Assembly: GCA_023548195.1 (NCBI GenBank)
Contig: JAJHZJ010000336.1
Coordinates: 4,630,704 to 4,694,703 of the forward strand
Length of the DNA: 64,000 nt
From: Bettongia penicillata ogilbyi
Taxonomy: Eukaryota; Chordata; Mammalia; Diprotodontia; Potoroidae
Direction of reading: 5' to 3'
In this document: positions 42,530 through 52,889 of the stretch, piece by piece
How positions within the stretch are numbered: the stretch's first letter is position 1
Layout: every line of letters begins with the position of its first letter
Program-made: the position numbers and the translations under genes
Notes under the pieces: generated by a model
What the model was told of the DNA's origin: nothing
Databases searched by the model: none
What the model saw: only the letters and a program-made list of their open reading frames with translations

Positions 42530-43040
42530 CAAGTTCTGACACAGTCATTAGTTACAAAGAGCAATTATGTCTTTTTGTCATTAAGTCATTTTTTAAATGG
42601 CTCCGGGCGGCATCACAGAACAAAGAAACAAAATAGCCATGAAAAGACTTAATCACAAATTACTAATTATTTCCCTCCCCTCCTCCCTCTGAAATCGTGA
42701 AATCCAATCCCCATGAAAAGGGAGAACGTCTCTTGTCCCGTGAGCTCGCCATGGCTCCTATACACCTAATCCATCACTGAAGACACTTCCTGCCTGGCCT
42801 GGCTGGGCTTGGGTTGGGGGGAACTGGGAGCCCCTATTCCTGACCTTTGAAGCCATAGCCCAGGGGCTATAGCCCCAGGCCCAACCCCTCAGGGCTTTAA
42901 TAGTGGACTAGGGGGCCTCAAGCATCCCTGCCCCCATTACGGATGCAGCCAGCCCCTCTGGGACCGCATTGGATTTCTTGCTATTTGATGGTTTTGTGGG
43001 CTGTAGCCAGAGGAGCCAGGCCCCTGCAGGGAAGGGTGAG
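42530..43040. promoter_or_regulatory. Candidate conserved non-coding element, two cores
   Basis: Core 1 (42540-42765) has CAGTCATTAGTTACAAAG, GCAATTATG, GTCATTAAGTCATT, GAACAAAGAAACAAAATAG, AATCACAAATTACTAATTAT and GAAATCGTGAAATCC: SOX-, homeobox- and AP-1-like words. Core 2 (42890-43010) has CTTTAATAGTGGACTAGGG, CATTACGGATGCAGCC and GGACCGCATTGGATTTC. No repeat or frame is seen. The role is inferred. Confidence 0.4.
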
Positions 43041-43344
43041 ACTTCAGCTTGAAAATCAGGAGAGGAAGTAATCCAGGAGGGGGAGATTCAAGCCCCAAAA
43101 CGTGAGGAAATAAAGCCTTCTTGACACCAAGACATATGGAGTCTCAATTTGGGGAGGGAAAGGGGGAGAGAGGAGAGTAGAATGGAGCAGGTTTAGGCAA
43201 TGTTATCCACTGCATTTCTGGCCACCCCATCTGGCATGCAGGACTATGCCCATATCTAAGCCACATTGTGGAAGGGAGATCATAGTATTGGGGGGGGGTC
43301 AATTAAAGAATCCCTGTTTCTTTCCAAGGAATAGAAGAGAAGCA
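43041..43344. other. Unique DNA, no gene recognised
   Basis: Nothing recognised. Confidence 0.4.
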
Positions 43345-43535
43345 TAGGGTAGTGGGTAGTGGGGCGTAGGAAGTCAGGAAGACCTGAACTCAAATCTATC
43401 TTCTAATACTTCCTGTCTATGTAACTTCCTGGGCAAGTCACTTAATAGCTCAGACTTTCAGTTTCCTCATCTATAAAATAAAGATTAAATAGCCTCTTAA
43501 AAAGTAAGTCCCTTCTTGAATTTCTAAATTTATGA
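43345..43535 (+). repeat. MIR-like marsupial SINE
   Basis: AGTCAGGAAGACCTGAACTC, GGGCAAGTCACTTAATAGCT and AGTTTCCTCATCTATAAAAT. Confidence 0.9.
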
Positions 43536-43875
43536 ACTTACAATCTTGTAATCAAAAGTAGTCCTAACAGGAAGATGTAGCACAGAATAAGAGGAATGCC
43601 TAGAATAAAAGGAATGCCTTCTGGGATCACACTTCCATGCTGGAGGACAACCCAACCTTGTTCCATCCTCTAAATCCAAGATGCCCCCTCTCTCTGTATA
43701 TCTCTTACCTCTACCCCAACCAGTGCAACCTTCCCTTGGTCTATTGCTCAGTCCAGCACTGTCACAAAAGTAGGAGGTGTTGAGATACACAAGCAGGGAA
43801 GTATTTACTGTTCTTGAGGCACAAAGGTCAATCTGAGGACAAAGTCAAGAAGATCTGGTGACTTAGTTCAAAACT
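43536..43875. other. Unique DNA, no gene recognised
   Basis: An 86-codon minus frame (43530-43790) has no domain. Confidence 0.4.
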
Positions 43876-44131
43876 GCCAGACCCAATCCCTCTAAAAGCC
43901 TCTAACTGAACAAACCAACCCACATCATAGACCCAAACTTGTATGACCTCTTAATAAAACCACAACCCCAAATTTGCCCAAGTCCCTAACCAAATCCTAG
44001 CTCCAATCCTGTATCCCAACCGCAACATCAACCACACATACACTCAGCCAAAATCCTAGATAAACCCCATCTCTAATGTAGTTTCCCAAACAAATCCCAA
44101 TCCCAAACAGATCCCCAACCAAAATCAAACC
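43876..44131. repeat. G-depleted AC-rich block, degenerate CCCAAA/CCTAA words
   Basis: By eye about 6-7 percent G on the plus strand, with about one third C. Words such as AACCCCAAAT, CCCTAACCAAATCC, CCAATCCTGTATCCCAACC and AAATCCCAATCCCAAACAG recur without a fixed period. It may be a decayed telomere-like or minisatellite array. Confidence 0.55.
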
Positions 44132-44339
44132 ACTCAAGGCTCACATAAAGGACATATATCTTAGATTTATTTAGTACCTTTTTGCCATCAATGATGAAGA
44201 TAACTTTTTTTTTTACAAAGCAAGAAATAGACAGTCTATTCCCTCTGTATTTTATAATCACACCTGTATTCCCTAATGCCAATTTATTTTCTTTTTCATG
44301 TGTTGGTTTATAATCACTCTCCAATAGCCTTACATATGT
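44132..44339. other. Unique AT-rich DNA, no gene recognised
   Basis: Nothing recognised. Confidence 0.4.
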
Positions 44340-44480
44340 ATGTTAAGACTCCCCAGTTAGACTATAAACTACTTAAAGTTAGAAAGGACATAATCTACTT
44401 TTTTATATTCTTCTCTGATACCTAGAATAGGATTAGGCACTTGATAATTGGCTAAATGCTTGTTGCATAAATGACCACAT
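44340..44480 (+). repeat. L2 LINE 3' end
   Basis: AGACTATAAACTACTTAAAG, TAGGATTAGGCACTTGATAA and TAAATGCTTGTTGCATAAAT. Confidence 0.65.
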
Positions 44481-44637
44481 TGTGCAGATTTGGGGACTGA
44501 GGTATGGATCAGTTAAACGCTTATTTTTATGTTGTGTGGACAGTGAAGATCTTAGATATAAATTTCTGATTTATATTATAAATTCACTGTTCTGAGTAAA
44601 AGAAAGATTTGGACACAGAACCTCAATTTCTCCCCAC

Positions 44638-44640
<3 letters not shown>

Positions 44641-44711
<71 letters not shown>
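44641..44711. repeat. (TC)n microsatellite
   Basis: About 35 uninterrupted TC units. A Ser/Leu frame across it is an artefact. Confidence 0.97.
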
Positions 44712-44712
<1 letters not shown>

Positions 44713-44924
44713 TTCCATTTCTACTCTTTCTAGAAATCTCTTTCCACAGTCTCCATCTCTTTGTCTCTCTCCTTTGAATAATTTCCTTTTTCTTTAACTA
44801 TATACCCAAAGGAATTCTTTTTGCTTAGGCAACATTAGAAAAGTCTTCGAGAGTTCAGTCTGAGAAGCCATGTGTAAGGCAACATTGAGATTTTCTGAGT
44901 TGGTCAACAATATTCTTTTAAAAG

Positions 44925-45345
44925 AAACAAATGTCCAATAACCACACTATTAGGCATATGCTTCAAGGAAGACAGAAAAAAGGTCTAATATTTGTCAAAA
45001 TATTCATAGCTAAGTACTTGAAAAATATGTTTGTTAATTAGAGGAATCACTAAAAAAAAATCATGGCACATGAATGTAATGCAATATTATTGCCTAATAA
45101 GAGATGGTCAATAGGAAGAAATCAGAGAAGTGTGGGAAGATATATATGAGATGATGCAGAATGGAACTGCAGAACCAAAAGATCAATATACACAACTACA
45201 ACAATGTAGATAAGAAGAGTTCTAAAAGGAGTTGAACTCTGTGTAATGGAAAAACCAAGGAAAGAGAAAACATGATAAAAACATACCCTTTATTGATACC
45301 AGAGAAGTGGAGAATTATTAGGACAGAATGTTGAATGCATTGTCA
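44925..45345 (+). mobile_element. L1 LINE 3' fragment
   Basis: ACCACACTATTAGGCATATG, AATCATGGCACATGAATGTA, ATGCAATATTATTGCCTAAT and GAGATGATGCAGAATGGAAC. More diverged than the other copies. Confidence 0.75.
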
Positions 45346-45549
45346 GGCAAGTTCTCATTAGATGTATTTTCCTTTTTCTTCTTTTTCGCAAGGGAGGTTA
45401 GGTAGAAGAAGGCTGTGATCTAAAGGCAAAAGACATTCAGAAAATGTGTTCTTAAGATATATGTAAGAAACAGCCTTCAAGAGTAAAGAAAGCAGTACCA
45501 AAGGAACAGCATACATGATGACTATAATACAAATAGTCAACACTAAGAT

Positions 45550-45650
45550 CAATCAATCAAGTATTTATCAATCATCTCCTATATTTTAGGTGTTGCTATG
45601 GATACACAGAAAAAAAGAAATAACTTGTTCACAAGGAACCTACATTTGAT
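45550..45650 (-). repeat. L2 LINE terminus, antisense
   Basis: ATCAATCAATCAAGTATTTA and TAGGTGTTGCTATGGATACA with CACAAGGAACCTACATTTGA. Confidence 0.65.
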
Positions 45651-45659
45651 AAAGGAAAA

Positions 45660-45790
45660 ATATATCTCTGTTATATATATACATATATATATCCTGTATA
45701 TATTTACATTTTATGTTTACTGAAGTATTTATTTTGCATATGAGATTTTATATAATATATATGTAATTATATATATGCAAAATAAATGTA
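45660..45790. repeat. AT-rich palindromic (TA)n region
   Basis: TTATATATATACATATATAT on one side and TATAATATATATGTAATTAT on the other flank a short spacer with two TTTTGCATA/TATGCAAAA-type words, so it can form hairpins. Confidence 0.8.
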
Positions 45791-45829
45791 CAATATAGTT
45801 CTGGGAAAGAGATATTAATAGCTTAGGGA

Positions 45830-46330
45830 ATCAGAAATAAACTCATGTAAAAGAGGAAGCTTGAACTGAACTTTGAAGGAAAATCAGAATTCTGAATCCT
45901 GAGGGAATAGACTGCTTCTTGCCTTGTAAAAACAAAAGCAAAAACAAAACAAACTTTATCTTCAGATGAAGAGGTAGTACATTCCAGGCATGAGGGACAG
46001 ACATGTACATAGGCGTAGAGATGGGAGATGGAGTGTTCTATGTGAAGAACAATAAGGCCAGTTTGGCTGGAATGTGGAGTGCAGGAAGGGGAGTAATAAT
46101 GTAAAAGGTTGGGAAGGTTGAAACCGAGTTATGAAGGGGTTTAAATGCCAAACAAAGAAATTTATATTTGACCCTTGAGATAATAAGGAATTGTTAGAAT
46201 TGACTGAGTTGTGAAGGGTCGTGCTCAGACCTGTGCTTTGGGAAAACCACTTTGCTAACTGGGTAGAGGATGGAATAGGGGTGGGAGGAACTGAGGAACT
46301 GAGAGCAATTAAGAGAAAATAGCAGGATAA
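45830..46330 (-). repeat. L2 LINE 3' region, antisense
   Basis: AGCTTGAACTGAACTTTGAA, TAGTACATTCCAGGCATGAG, CCAGTTTGGCTGGAATGTGG, GTTATGAAGGGGTTTAAATG and CTCAGACCTGTGCTTTGGGA. Interrupted near 45900-45960. Confidence 0.85.
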
Positions 46331-46459
46331 ATAAAAAGTACTAAAATTTGGGTCAAAAGCAGACAATATTGGTACCACACCATCCACATTAAAAGAGAAA
46401 ATGATGTGCTACCTGTGACAATCTTACTATTGAGGGTAAGAGTAGGACTAGGGGGAACC

Positions 46460-46545
46460 TCATATCAATCAATCAATCAATCAACATTTATTAAGCACCT
46501 ACTATGTGCCAGACACTTTGTTAAGCTCCATATCACTTCATCCTG
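46460..46545 (-). repeat. L2 LINE terminus, antisense
   Basis: CAATCAATCAATCAATCAAC followed by TTATTAAGCACCTACTATGT and CAGACACTTTGTTAAGCTCC. Confidence 0.9.
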
Positions 46546-46589
46546 TGACTGATTCACATCATAAACACTGAAGTACTAGATAAACATGA

Positions 46590-47010
46590 ATTATTGCTTC
46601 AGTTATTATCCACGTCTTATAACCTGGGCCAAACTCTCGCCAGGTTTTTGCAGTAACCCCCGGGGTGGTGCGATGATTGTATTGGCTGGGATAGTGGAGT
46701 GCTGAGTGATGGCGGGACTCCTGCCCCAGCACTGGGCCTTCTCCAACCACAGCTGGGCTTTCCTCAAGCCTTGAAGCAACATTTCCCTCTTTTTGGGTCC
46801 TAGAGCAAATGGAAATTCGAAATGTCCTGGGGAGTTCCCTCAGGTTGAAAGTCAGCCAGAATACAGAACAGCTTGTTAAATGGAAATGTGGTGGCTATGG
46901 TTGTGGCTGCACCTGCTGCTGACTGAGATACAGGACATTTAACAGAGTTTTTCAGCTTTTATCCAAATATGTGGAATCCTGTAGATTCTCTTGGCTCTAT
47001 TCCTAACCTG
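46590..47010. promoter_or_regulatory. Candidate conserved non-coding element
   Basis: Two repeat-free cores. 46600-46770 has CTCGCCAGGTTTTTGCAG, ACCCCCGGGGTGGTGCG and ATGATTGTATTGGCTGGG (CCAAT-type). 46820-46990 has GAAATGTCCTGGGGAG, GGCTGCACCTGCTGCTGAC and ACATTTAACAGAG. No frame is worth calling. Confidence 0.35.
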
Positions 47011-47584
47011 GCTGTAGCTCCTGGGTTTTGTAACCATTCTTAAGAGGATGTCACAAAGTTAGAAGACCAGAGCCCAGAAAAAGGGTAACTCTTGAGGAGG
47101 GGAGCTGATCTCAAGGTGAAAAGAGAGAAGACCAGGAATGGGAGGAAAATGTGGGAATATGGGATCCTAAATCCTGCTACTTTATCCCAAGATTAGAACT
47201 GGGTGGTTCAGTGGTCATGGATTATAGTAGCTAAAGCAATTTTCAGCGCGAATTCACATCAATGGCTCCAGAGTTAAAGATATTAACCATTATTTCACGC
47301 AGTCAATCTTACGTAGCATAAGAAGAGGGTCAATCCTTAAAGGATGAGCAGCTGATGACTTGGGGGATGTTGAACTAAAACTGAGTGGGCACACCAAAGA
47401 CAAAGAAGATGACCGACTCCATCTTGGAGCAATGTTGACAATTAAGACTAATAGGCACATTCTTATGAAATCAAAAGTATGCTTATGAAGTAAGTTGTTG
47501 ATTTGGTGAAGGATGGCTATCAAATATCTCCCTGCCCAGCCAATAGCAAGTGTGTAGTCTCTGTCTCTTTATACTTAGTCTTTT
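47011..47584. promoter_or_regulatory. Unique DNA with a candidate conserved core at 47205-47480
   Basis: The core has GCAATTTTCAGCGCGAATTC, AGATATTAACCATTATTTC, CGCAGTCAATCTTACGTAG and TTGACAATTAAGACTAATAGG. CpGs are retained in AT-rich DNA. A minus frame of 77 codons (47290-47523) lacks a domain. The role is inferred. Confidence 0.35.
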
Positions 47585-47850
47585 CTAGGCAGCTAGGTGA
47601 CTCAGTGTGTAAGAGCACTGGGGACCTGGAGTCAGGAAAACCTGAAATCAAATTCTGCCTCAGACACTTCTTAGTTGTGGCACCCTAGGCAAGTCATATA
47701 ACTGCTCTCAGTCTCAGTTTTCTCATCTGTAAAATGAGATTAATAACAGTACCTACCTCATAGATTTGTTGTGAGGACCAAATTAGATAACATGTGTATG
47801 GCATTTTACAAACCTTAAAGTTCTATATAAATGTTGGCTATTGTTTCAGA
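47585..47850 (+). repeat. MIR-type SINE with GGCAGCTAGGTG head
   Basis: GGCAGCTAGGTGACTCAGTG, CTGGAGTCAGGAAAACCTG, GCCTCAGACACTTCTTAGTT, TCATCTGTAAAATGAGATTA and TTGTTGTGAGGACCAAATTA. Nearly full length. Confidence 0.9.
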
Positions 47851-48440
47851 ATATCAGCCAAATGAGTATTCTGAAGTGGACATCTTGTGATCTTGTAGTT
47901 TGGGACATTCAGAGGTATCAACATGAGTCCCACTGGCAAGAAGATTTGGTAATGGAAGGGGGCAGTAGCAGTGACTGTAGGACTCAGTCAAGGGAAGGGA
48001 AAAGAAATAAGAGAGGAAAGAGTACCAGCAGAATGACTTGGCTTGACAGCTAAGTGGTCTGGCTCAGCAGCAGATATGCCACCCAGCAGATAACTACACC
48101 TTCATAAGGCCTATAGGAAAGAAGAAAATTATTTCCAGAGCTTAGGTATCAGTGAGTCACTTTTTGCCTCATGAATACATATGGGAGCCCCATCCTCTGT
48201 ATTTGTAATGGGCAGTCAACCAGCCCACATGCAAATTCAACCCTACATTCCTAAACAGATTTACATATGGGAACTTACATGAAAACCTTGAGAGAGAAAT
48301 AGCAATCACTACTTCAAGTGAGCGTAGGATGGTGGGCAAGGAGGGAGTCTTCCAGAGAGCATGCTGCACATATATTCCTGACAATTTTAGGATAGATTTC
48401 TATCAAAATGGAGAAGATATCTTGGAGTAGGGATACTTCA
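47851..48440. other. Unique DNA, no gene recognised
   Basis: Nothing recognised. Confidence 0.4.
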
Positions 48441-48846
48441 ACTTTGCACATGAAGATATATGGTAAATGGTACCTCACTAATGTCACTTAGGCAGAAAGA
48501 TTTCCTATTAAGGTGTAGGCATAGGAAAGAGAAATTACTCCATGAGGGAGAGATAGAAAAAGTGAAACAAAATGGGGGTAAGATAGAGAGAAGAGGTATA
48601 AAAGAGAAAGAAACAAAAGTGGATGGAAAGAGGAAAAATGAAGGAAAGAGGAAGACAGGTAGAGATAAAGACAAGAATTGGTAGTTGCGTTGCTATGTTC
48701 AGGGCTTTCTTGGGTATGTAGCTCTGGGTTACATTTCTTGAGTTTAAAGAGGAGACTTGTCATATTCATCTCAAACACTCAGTAAGAAGGCTTAGATCAC
48801 CTTTAACAAGGAAGAAAGGCACAGAAAATAGTACCTTAAGGAGAAA
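48441..48846. other. Unique DNA with purine-rich stretch
   Basis: 48525-48680 is strongly A/G-rich on the plus strand. Frames of 74-96 codons on both strands are composition artefacts. Confidence 0.5.
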
Positions 48847-49235
48847 ATGCATCACTATCGTTATCAGCCACACTATTATCACTCTGATCTCAACAATCTC
48901 CATCGGTATCATTTCGGTTGCCAAAACTGTAACTCTCATTTTACTGAACGCCATCATTCCAATCAACATCATCCTTCCATAACCATGATGAGGGCTAGAA
49001 CTATCTCCATCATCACCTTCATGATTGCTCTTAGTATCATCATCATTCCACACCATATAACATCACCACGAATACTATCGTTAATGCTATCACAACGACC
49101 ATTATCACCATGTTCACCATCACTGTAACTATGACTGTAATCACCATGGCCATCACCAAGACTCTCAGAATGACTGTCCACAATGTGAACACCATCATCA
49201 AGAATCATTGCTATCACCACAGTCAATGTCGGCAT
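48847..49235. repeat. Decayed (CAT/CAC/ATC) trinucleotide array, about 390 bases
   Basis: CATCACTATCGTTATCAGCC, ACTATTATCACTCTGATCTC, CATTATCACCATGTTCACCA and ACCATGGCCATCACCAAGAC show a period-3 pattern with many substitutions. The frames across it are His/Ile/Ser/Thr-rich and repeat-derived. Confidence 0.8.
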
Positions 49236-49264
49236 CCCTATTACTTACCTTCTTCATAACTACT

Positions 49265-49480
49265 AGCAGTATGAGTTAGTAGGAAAACTACTTATCTTAG
49301 AGCCAGGAAACCTAAGTTTTAATGTTGGTTCTGCTGCTAACTTTTCCTATGATTTGGGGGCAATTTACTTCTCATCTTTGAGCTTCAGTGTATTTAACTC
49401 CAAAATTAAATGAACTAATTAGATGATGTTTAATCTCTAATATTGTATAATTTGATGATTCATAAACTTTATGAATACAA
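49265..49480 (+). repeat. MIR-like SINE
   Basis: TAGAGCCAGGAAACCTAAGT, TTCTGCTGCTAACTTTTCCT and TTTGAGCTTCAGTGTATTTA. Confidence 0.7.
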
Positions 49481-49524
49481 AAAATATTGTTATCAACACT
49501 GTTCACTATTATGATTGCCATAGA

Positions 49525-49700
49525 ACCAGACTATTAGAGCTGGAAAGGTCTTCAGAGGGTATTTTATATTACCCTATCATTTTACAGATAAGGACCACAG
49601 AGGTGAGGTGTTTTGCCCATGGTCACATAAGTACCTACTGACAGTTGAGACTAGCAGTCAGGTCTTCTGATTTCCAGTCCCAGGCTTTTCCCATATACTG
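49525..49700 (-). repeat. MIR-like SINE, antisense
   Basis: TTAGAGCTGGAAAGGTCTTC, CTATCATTTTACAGATAAGG and CAGTCAGGTCTTCTGATTTC. Confidence 0.85.
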
Positions 49701-50087
49701 CCTAGTTAACTTTAGCTCCAGCTTTCCTATTCTTGCCCTAGTTTTAATTGGAATACTCTTATAGACATAAAACTATTATTTGTCAATGAGGGGGAAATAT
49801 ACTTCTTACATTAAATTATATATTCAGAACTTCCCACATTTAGCAAGATGTATGAAATAACACAAGGGGCAAGATTCAAGGCTTATGTCACCATTCTGTT
49901 TGTTGGTGAAATTGGCTTTTCCTGCCTGACCTTTGTGTATCCTGGACACTGAGGTCTGACAAGTCCTCCCTTCCCCCCGCTTGACTTCCTGGACTGACGA
50001 TCCTTTCCTTGTTCTTGGCACCTGAAACCTCAAACTCCCTAGACACTGCTTTAAATTTGAGCCTAACTAACCTGATCCTTTTGAAAG
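49701..50087. other. Unique DNA, no gene recognised
   Basis: Nothing recognised. Confidence 0.4.
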
Positions 50088-50330
50088 GAAGTATGGCATA
50101 AAAGAAAAACTAATAAACTTGGAATCAAAAGACTTAACATTTGGTTGACCACATATTACATGTGTGACCATGATCAAGTCACATAACTTCTCTATACTGA
50201 AATTGTTTTATTTGTGAGATAAGGCTTGTGATATTGATCCTAACTACTTTATAGACTTCTTGTGAGGAATGGGTTTTACAAATTACAAAATTATATGTAA
50301 ATGTAAGCTGTTATTGTTACTACTTTCATT
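50088..50330 (+). repeat. MIR SINE
   Basis: AGTATGGCATAAAAGAAAAA, CATGTGTGACCATGATCAAG, TCACATAACTTCTCTATACT and TTCTTGTGAGGAATGGGTTT. Confidence 0.8.
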
Positions 50331-50784
50331 CCAGCATAACAAACATTATTAGCACCATCACTTTGGTTCCTCACCCCTGAAATATGCTACATTTGTAAGG
50401 TGTATCCACCAGAGGTGGATTATGTCTTTTGGAAATATTGTAACTGAAATTCAAGTAGTCGTCACTAAATGCTTATTTAAAGAATTCAGACCTGGATGAG
50501 ATTTTAAATATTCTCTAGTAAAACTATCTCATTTTATAGATGAGAAAAATGGGGATCAGATAGATAAAACTAAATAAAATCAAAATAGCTTCATTATTGT
50601 GTTAGCTACAGAAACACTATAAGGGGCAAGACCTCAAGGAAATAAAGCATCTGGGACAATGTGGTATTTTTTCTGTAACTAACTGTTATTATCAACAAAT
50701 TAACGAACGTTGGATTTACCTTATTTTGACTCTATGAAGACTCCAAATTTCTTTTAGTTATTATCTTCCAAATGATGAGAGAAA
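50331..50784. other. Unique DNA with an antisense MIR scrap
   Basis: 50485-50590 (TCATTTTATAGATGAGAAAA, ATGGGGATCAGATAGATAAA) is an antisense MIR-like piece. The rest is unrecognised. Confidence 0.45.
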
Positions 50785-50985
50785 TGTAGCAGAATTATAG
50801 TGAAAAGAACACACAATTACATATCTGGAGACTTTAATTTTTGTCCCAGTTCTAGCACTAACTAACCTTAAAGAAGTCATTAATTACTTTAGACCCCAAT
50901 TTCCTCATCCATAAAATGAAGGAGTTGGATTAGATTTTCCCAAACATCTCTTCCAGCTCTAACATTCTACTTCACCATTCTAAAC
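50785..50985 (+). repeat. MIR-like marsupial SINE
   Basis: TTTGTCCCAGTTCTAGCACT, CCCCAATTTCCTCATCCATA, AAATGAAGGAGTTGGATTAG and ATCTCTTCCAGCTCTAACAT. Confidence 0.85.
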
Positions 50986-51180
50986 TTCTCAAAAGTCATG
51001 CTTTTAACTACTGCTAACCAAGACTTGAAGTGCTGTAAGTGTTTGATAAGTGGCCATATCTTTATCTACTCCTATCTAAGGAGCTTTTTTTTATGGAATA
51101 AAAAGGCCTTCTTCTGGACCCACATTCATGGTAGATCAAACTGAATAGCTGACACTAAATGTAGTAGAATCAAAAACTCA
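50986..51180. other. Unique DNA, no gene recognised
   Basis: Nothing recognised. Confidence 0.4.
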
Positions 51181-51184
51181 CATA

Positions 51185-51560
51185 GAATTTTAGCCTAGGA
51201 AAGGACGTTAGAAATCACCGGATCCAGCCTCCCATTCAAGGCAAGAATCTACTTTATAACATCCTTCACATTCCAATGAATATCTCACCATTTCTGGTAA
51301 TAGGGAAGTGATTCCTTCATAGTATTCTTTTTCTCCCTATTTCTCACTGGACCAGCCCATCATTGCAATCTATAAACACTTTTCTGAATCTTTATTGTAT
51401 AATGTAATATAGTGGACTTTCCTCCCAGTTTCTTAGGTCCCTAATGAAATTATTAATAATAACGTTGAACATAACAGAACTAAAGGGAGAATACTGTAGC
51501 ACACAACTTTAGACTTCCTTTCAATTTGAGATGACTCATTAAATGAAAATTCTTTTGGAA
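51185..51560 (-). repeat. CR1/L3-type LINE fragment, antisense
   Basis: CATAGAATTTTAGCCTAGGA, AAATCACCGGATCCAGCCTC and later TTAATAATAACGTTGAACAT, AACAGAACTAAAGGGAGAAT and CTGTAGCACACAACTTTAGA echo antisense CR1/L3 reverse-transcriptase sequence. Orientation is inferred from the order. Confidence 0.55.
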
Positions 51561-51958
51561 TGTATTTGACTGAAAAGAGAGAGGGGCTGGTCATGGACTA
51601 AGTGTGAGGGATGTTCAATGGATAGTCTATATGCTCCAAAGATATTAGCACAATGTCAAGAAAAATCAAGAAAGGTCCCCAGCCTATTGGGTGGAGCCCA
51701 ATGGTAGTAGTGAACTTATCAGAGGACATGAAAAAGTGTCACATAGGAAGGGCAGGCATGTATGGGTTGCAATCTGCATAACTGAAGCGAAGTCCACATC
51801 TAGAGATCACATTTGAGTTTGAACTGAGTTTTGATGGTTGAACCTGCTAGTCATCCACATAACAAACATACAGTACAATCTACATCTCTCTATGTTGTTA
51901 GCAGTAATGCCTTGAAAGACCATCAAATGACTTGCTGAAATTCAGACATTGGATCTCG
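51561..51958. other. Unrecognised DNA
   Basis: The last 130 bases may continue the antisense CR1/L3 copy. No gene is seen. Confidence 0.35.
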
Positions 51959-52250
51959 TTGATGAAGTGAGATAATATTTGTAAAGCTCTTAGCATAGTG
52001 CCTGGTACATATTGTTATTGTTTGGTTGTTTTCAGTCATGCCCCATGTTTCCTTATCCAGTTCATTTTATATGTGAGGAAACTGAGGCAACCAGGATTCA
52101 GCGAGGGGACATATCGCTAGTAATTGTCTGAACCCAGATTTGAACTCAGTTCTTTCCAACTCTGGATCTTGTACTCTATCCACTGTGCCATCTAGTTTTC
52201 CCCAGCTGCCTGGCACATAGTAGGTGTTATGTAAATGCTTATTCCCTTCT
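51959..52250 (+). repeat. MIR/L2-type 3' end split by a later SINE
   Basis: The left part GATAATATTTGTAAAGCTCT and TTAGCATAGTGCCTGGTACA stops at 52010. The right part resumes as TGCCTGGCACATAGTAGGTG at 52207. Confidence 0.85.
52011..52206 (-). mobile_element. MAR1-type SINE, antisense, inserted with target-site duplication
   Basis: Begins with an ATTGTTATTGTTTGG tail and TTCAGTCATGCCCCATG (the RTE-type 3' end reversed). It goes on with GAGGAAACTGAGGCAACCAG and GATTTGAACTCAGTTCTTTC, and ends TATCCACTGTGCCATCTAG. It is flanked by TGCCTGGTACAT (51999-52010) and TGCCTGGCACAT (52207-52218). Confidence 0.9.
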
Positions 52251-52889
52251 AGGGCCTTCTTCCTTTCCACTTGATTTGGGACACACTCTAGATCCTTGTC
52301 TAATTACAGCTATGATGACTTCTACCTTATCAGGAGAAAAGTATTCCTTCTTCCCAGTTCTGAGCCCAGGACACTGAGACTTCACTTTTCTTGGGATTCT
52401 CCTTCTTGCTTGATGACTAATAAACACACAAAACATTTAGATAAGCCCTAAATTTTATGTTCCCTAACAGTTTCGTGCCTACATTTCCAAATATTTTTCT
52501 AACTGGTATTTTTATGATAGTGACAAAATATTATCTTTCTGTACATTTTTGAGATTTTAAACACTAGAAAATAATTTAAACCAGTATTTTCATTACCACC
52601 ATCACTGTCACCACCATCACCACCATGATCATCACAGAAAACTGGCGTAGATTCTATTCAGAGTGATTCACATAAATAGGGTAGACCCTGGGGAGCCAAC
52701 AGCTGGGCTCTGGGGAAGGACAGCTGCAATTTCCTGACATAAAATTCACCAAATTGGAAATGCAAAGAATGGAAAAGGTCAAATGAAGGACAGGGAAAGA
52801 GAAAGGAAAAAGAGGATAGAGATGTGAAAAAAAGAGAAAATAAAGGCAAAAATAGGGGAAAGGAAGAGGAAAGAAAAAGCAAAGAGAAG
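52251..52889. other. Unique DNA with a CAT/CAC run and a purine-rich stretch
   Basis: 52593-52635 is (CAYCAC)n-like; 52760-52890 is A/G-rich. No gene is seen. Confidence 0.5.

Noticed and set aside
48766..49235. His-rich and Ile/Met-rich frames
   Set aside because: Produced by the decayed CAT/CAC array.
48847..49235. CRISPR-like or spaced direct repeats
   Set aside because: Repeats are 3 bases and contiguous, with no spacers, and the genome is mammalian.
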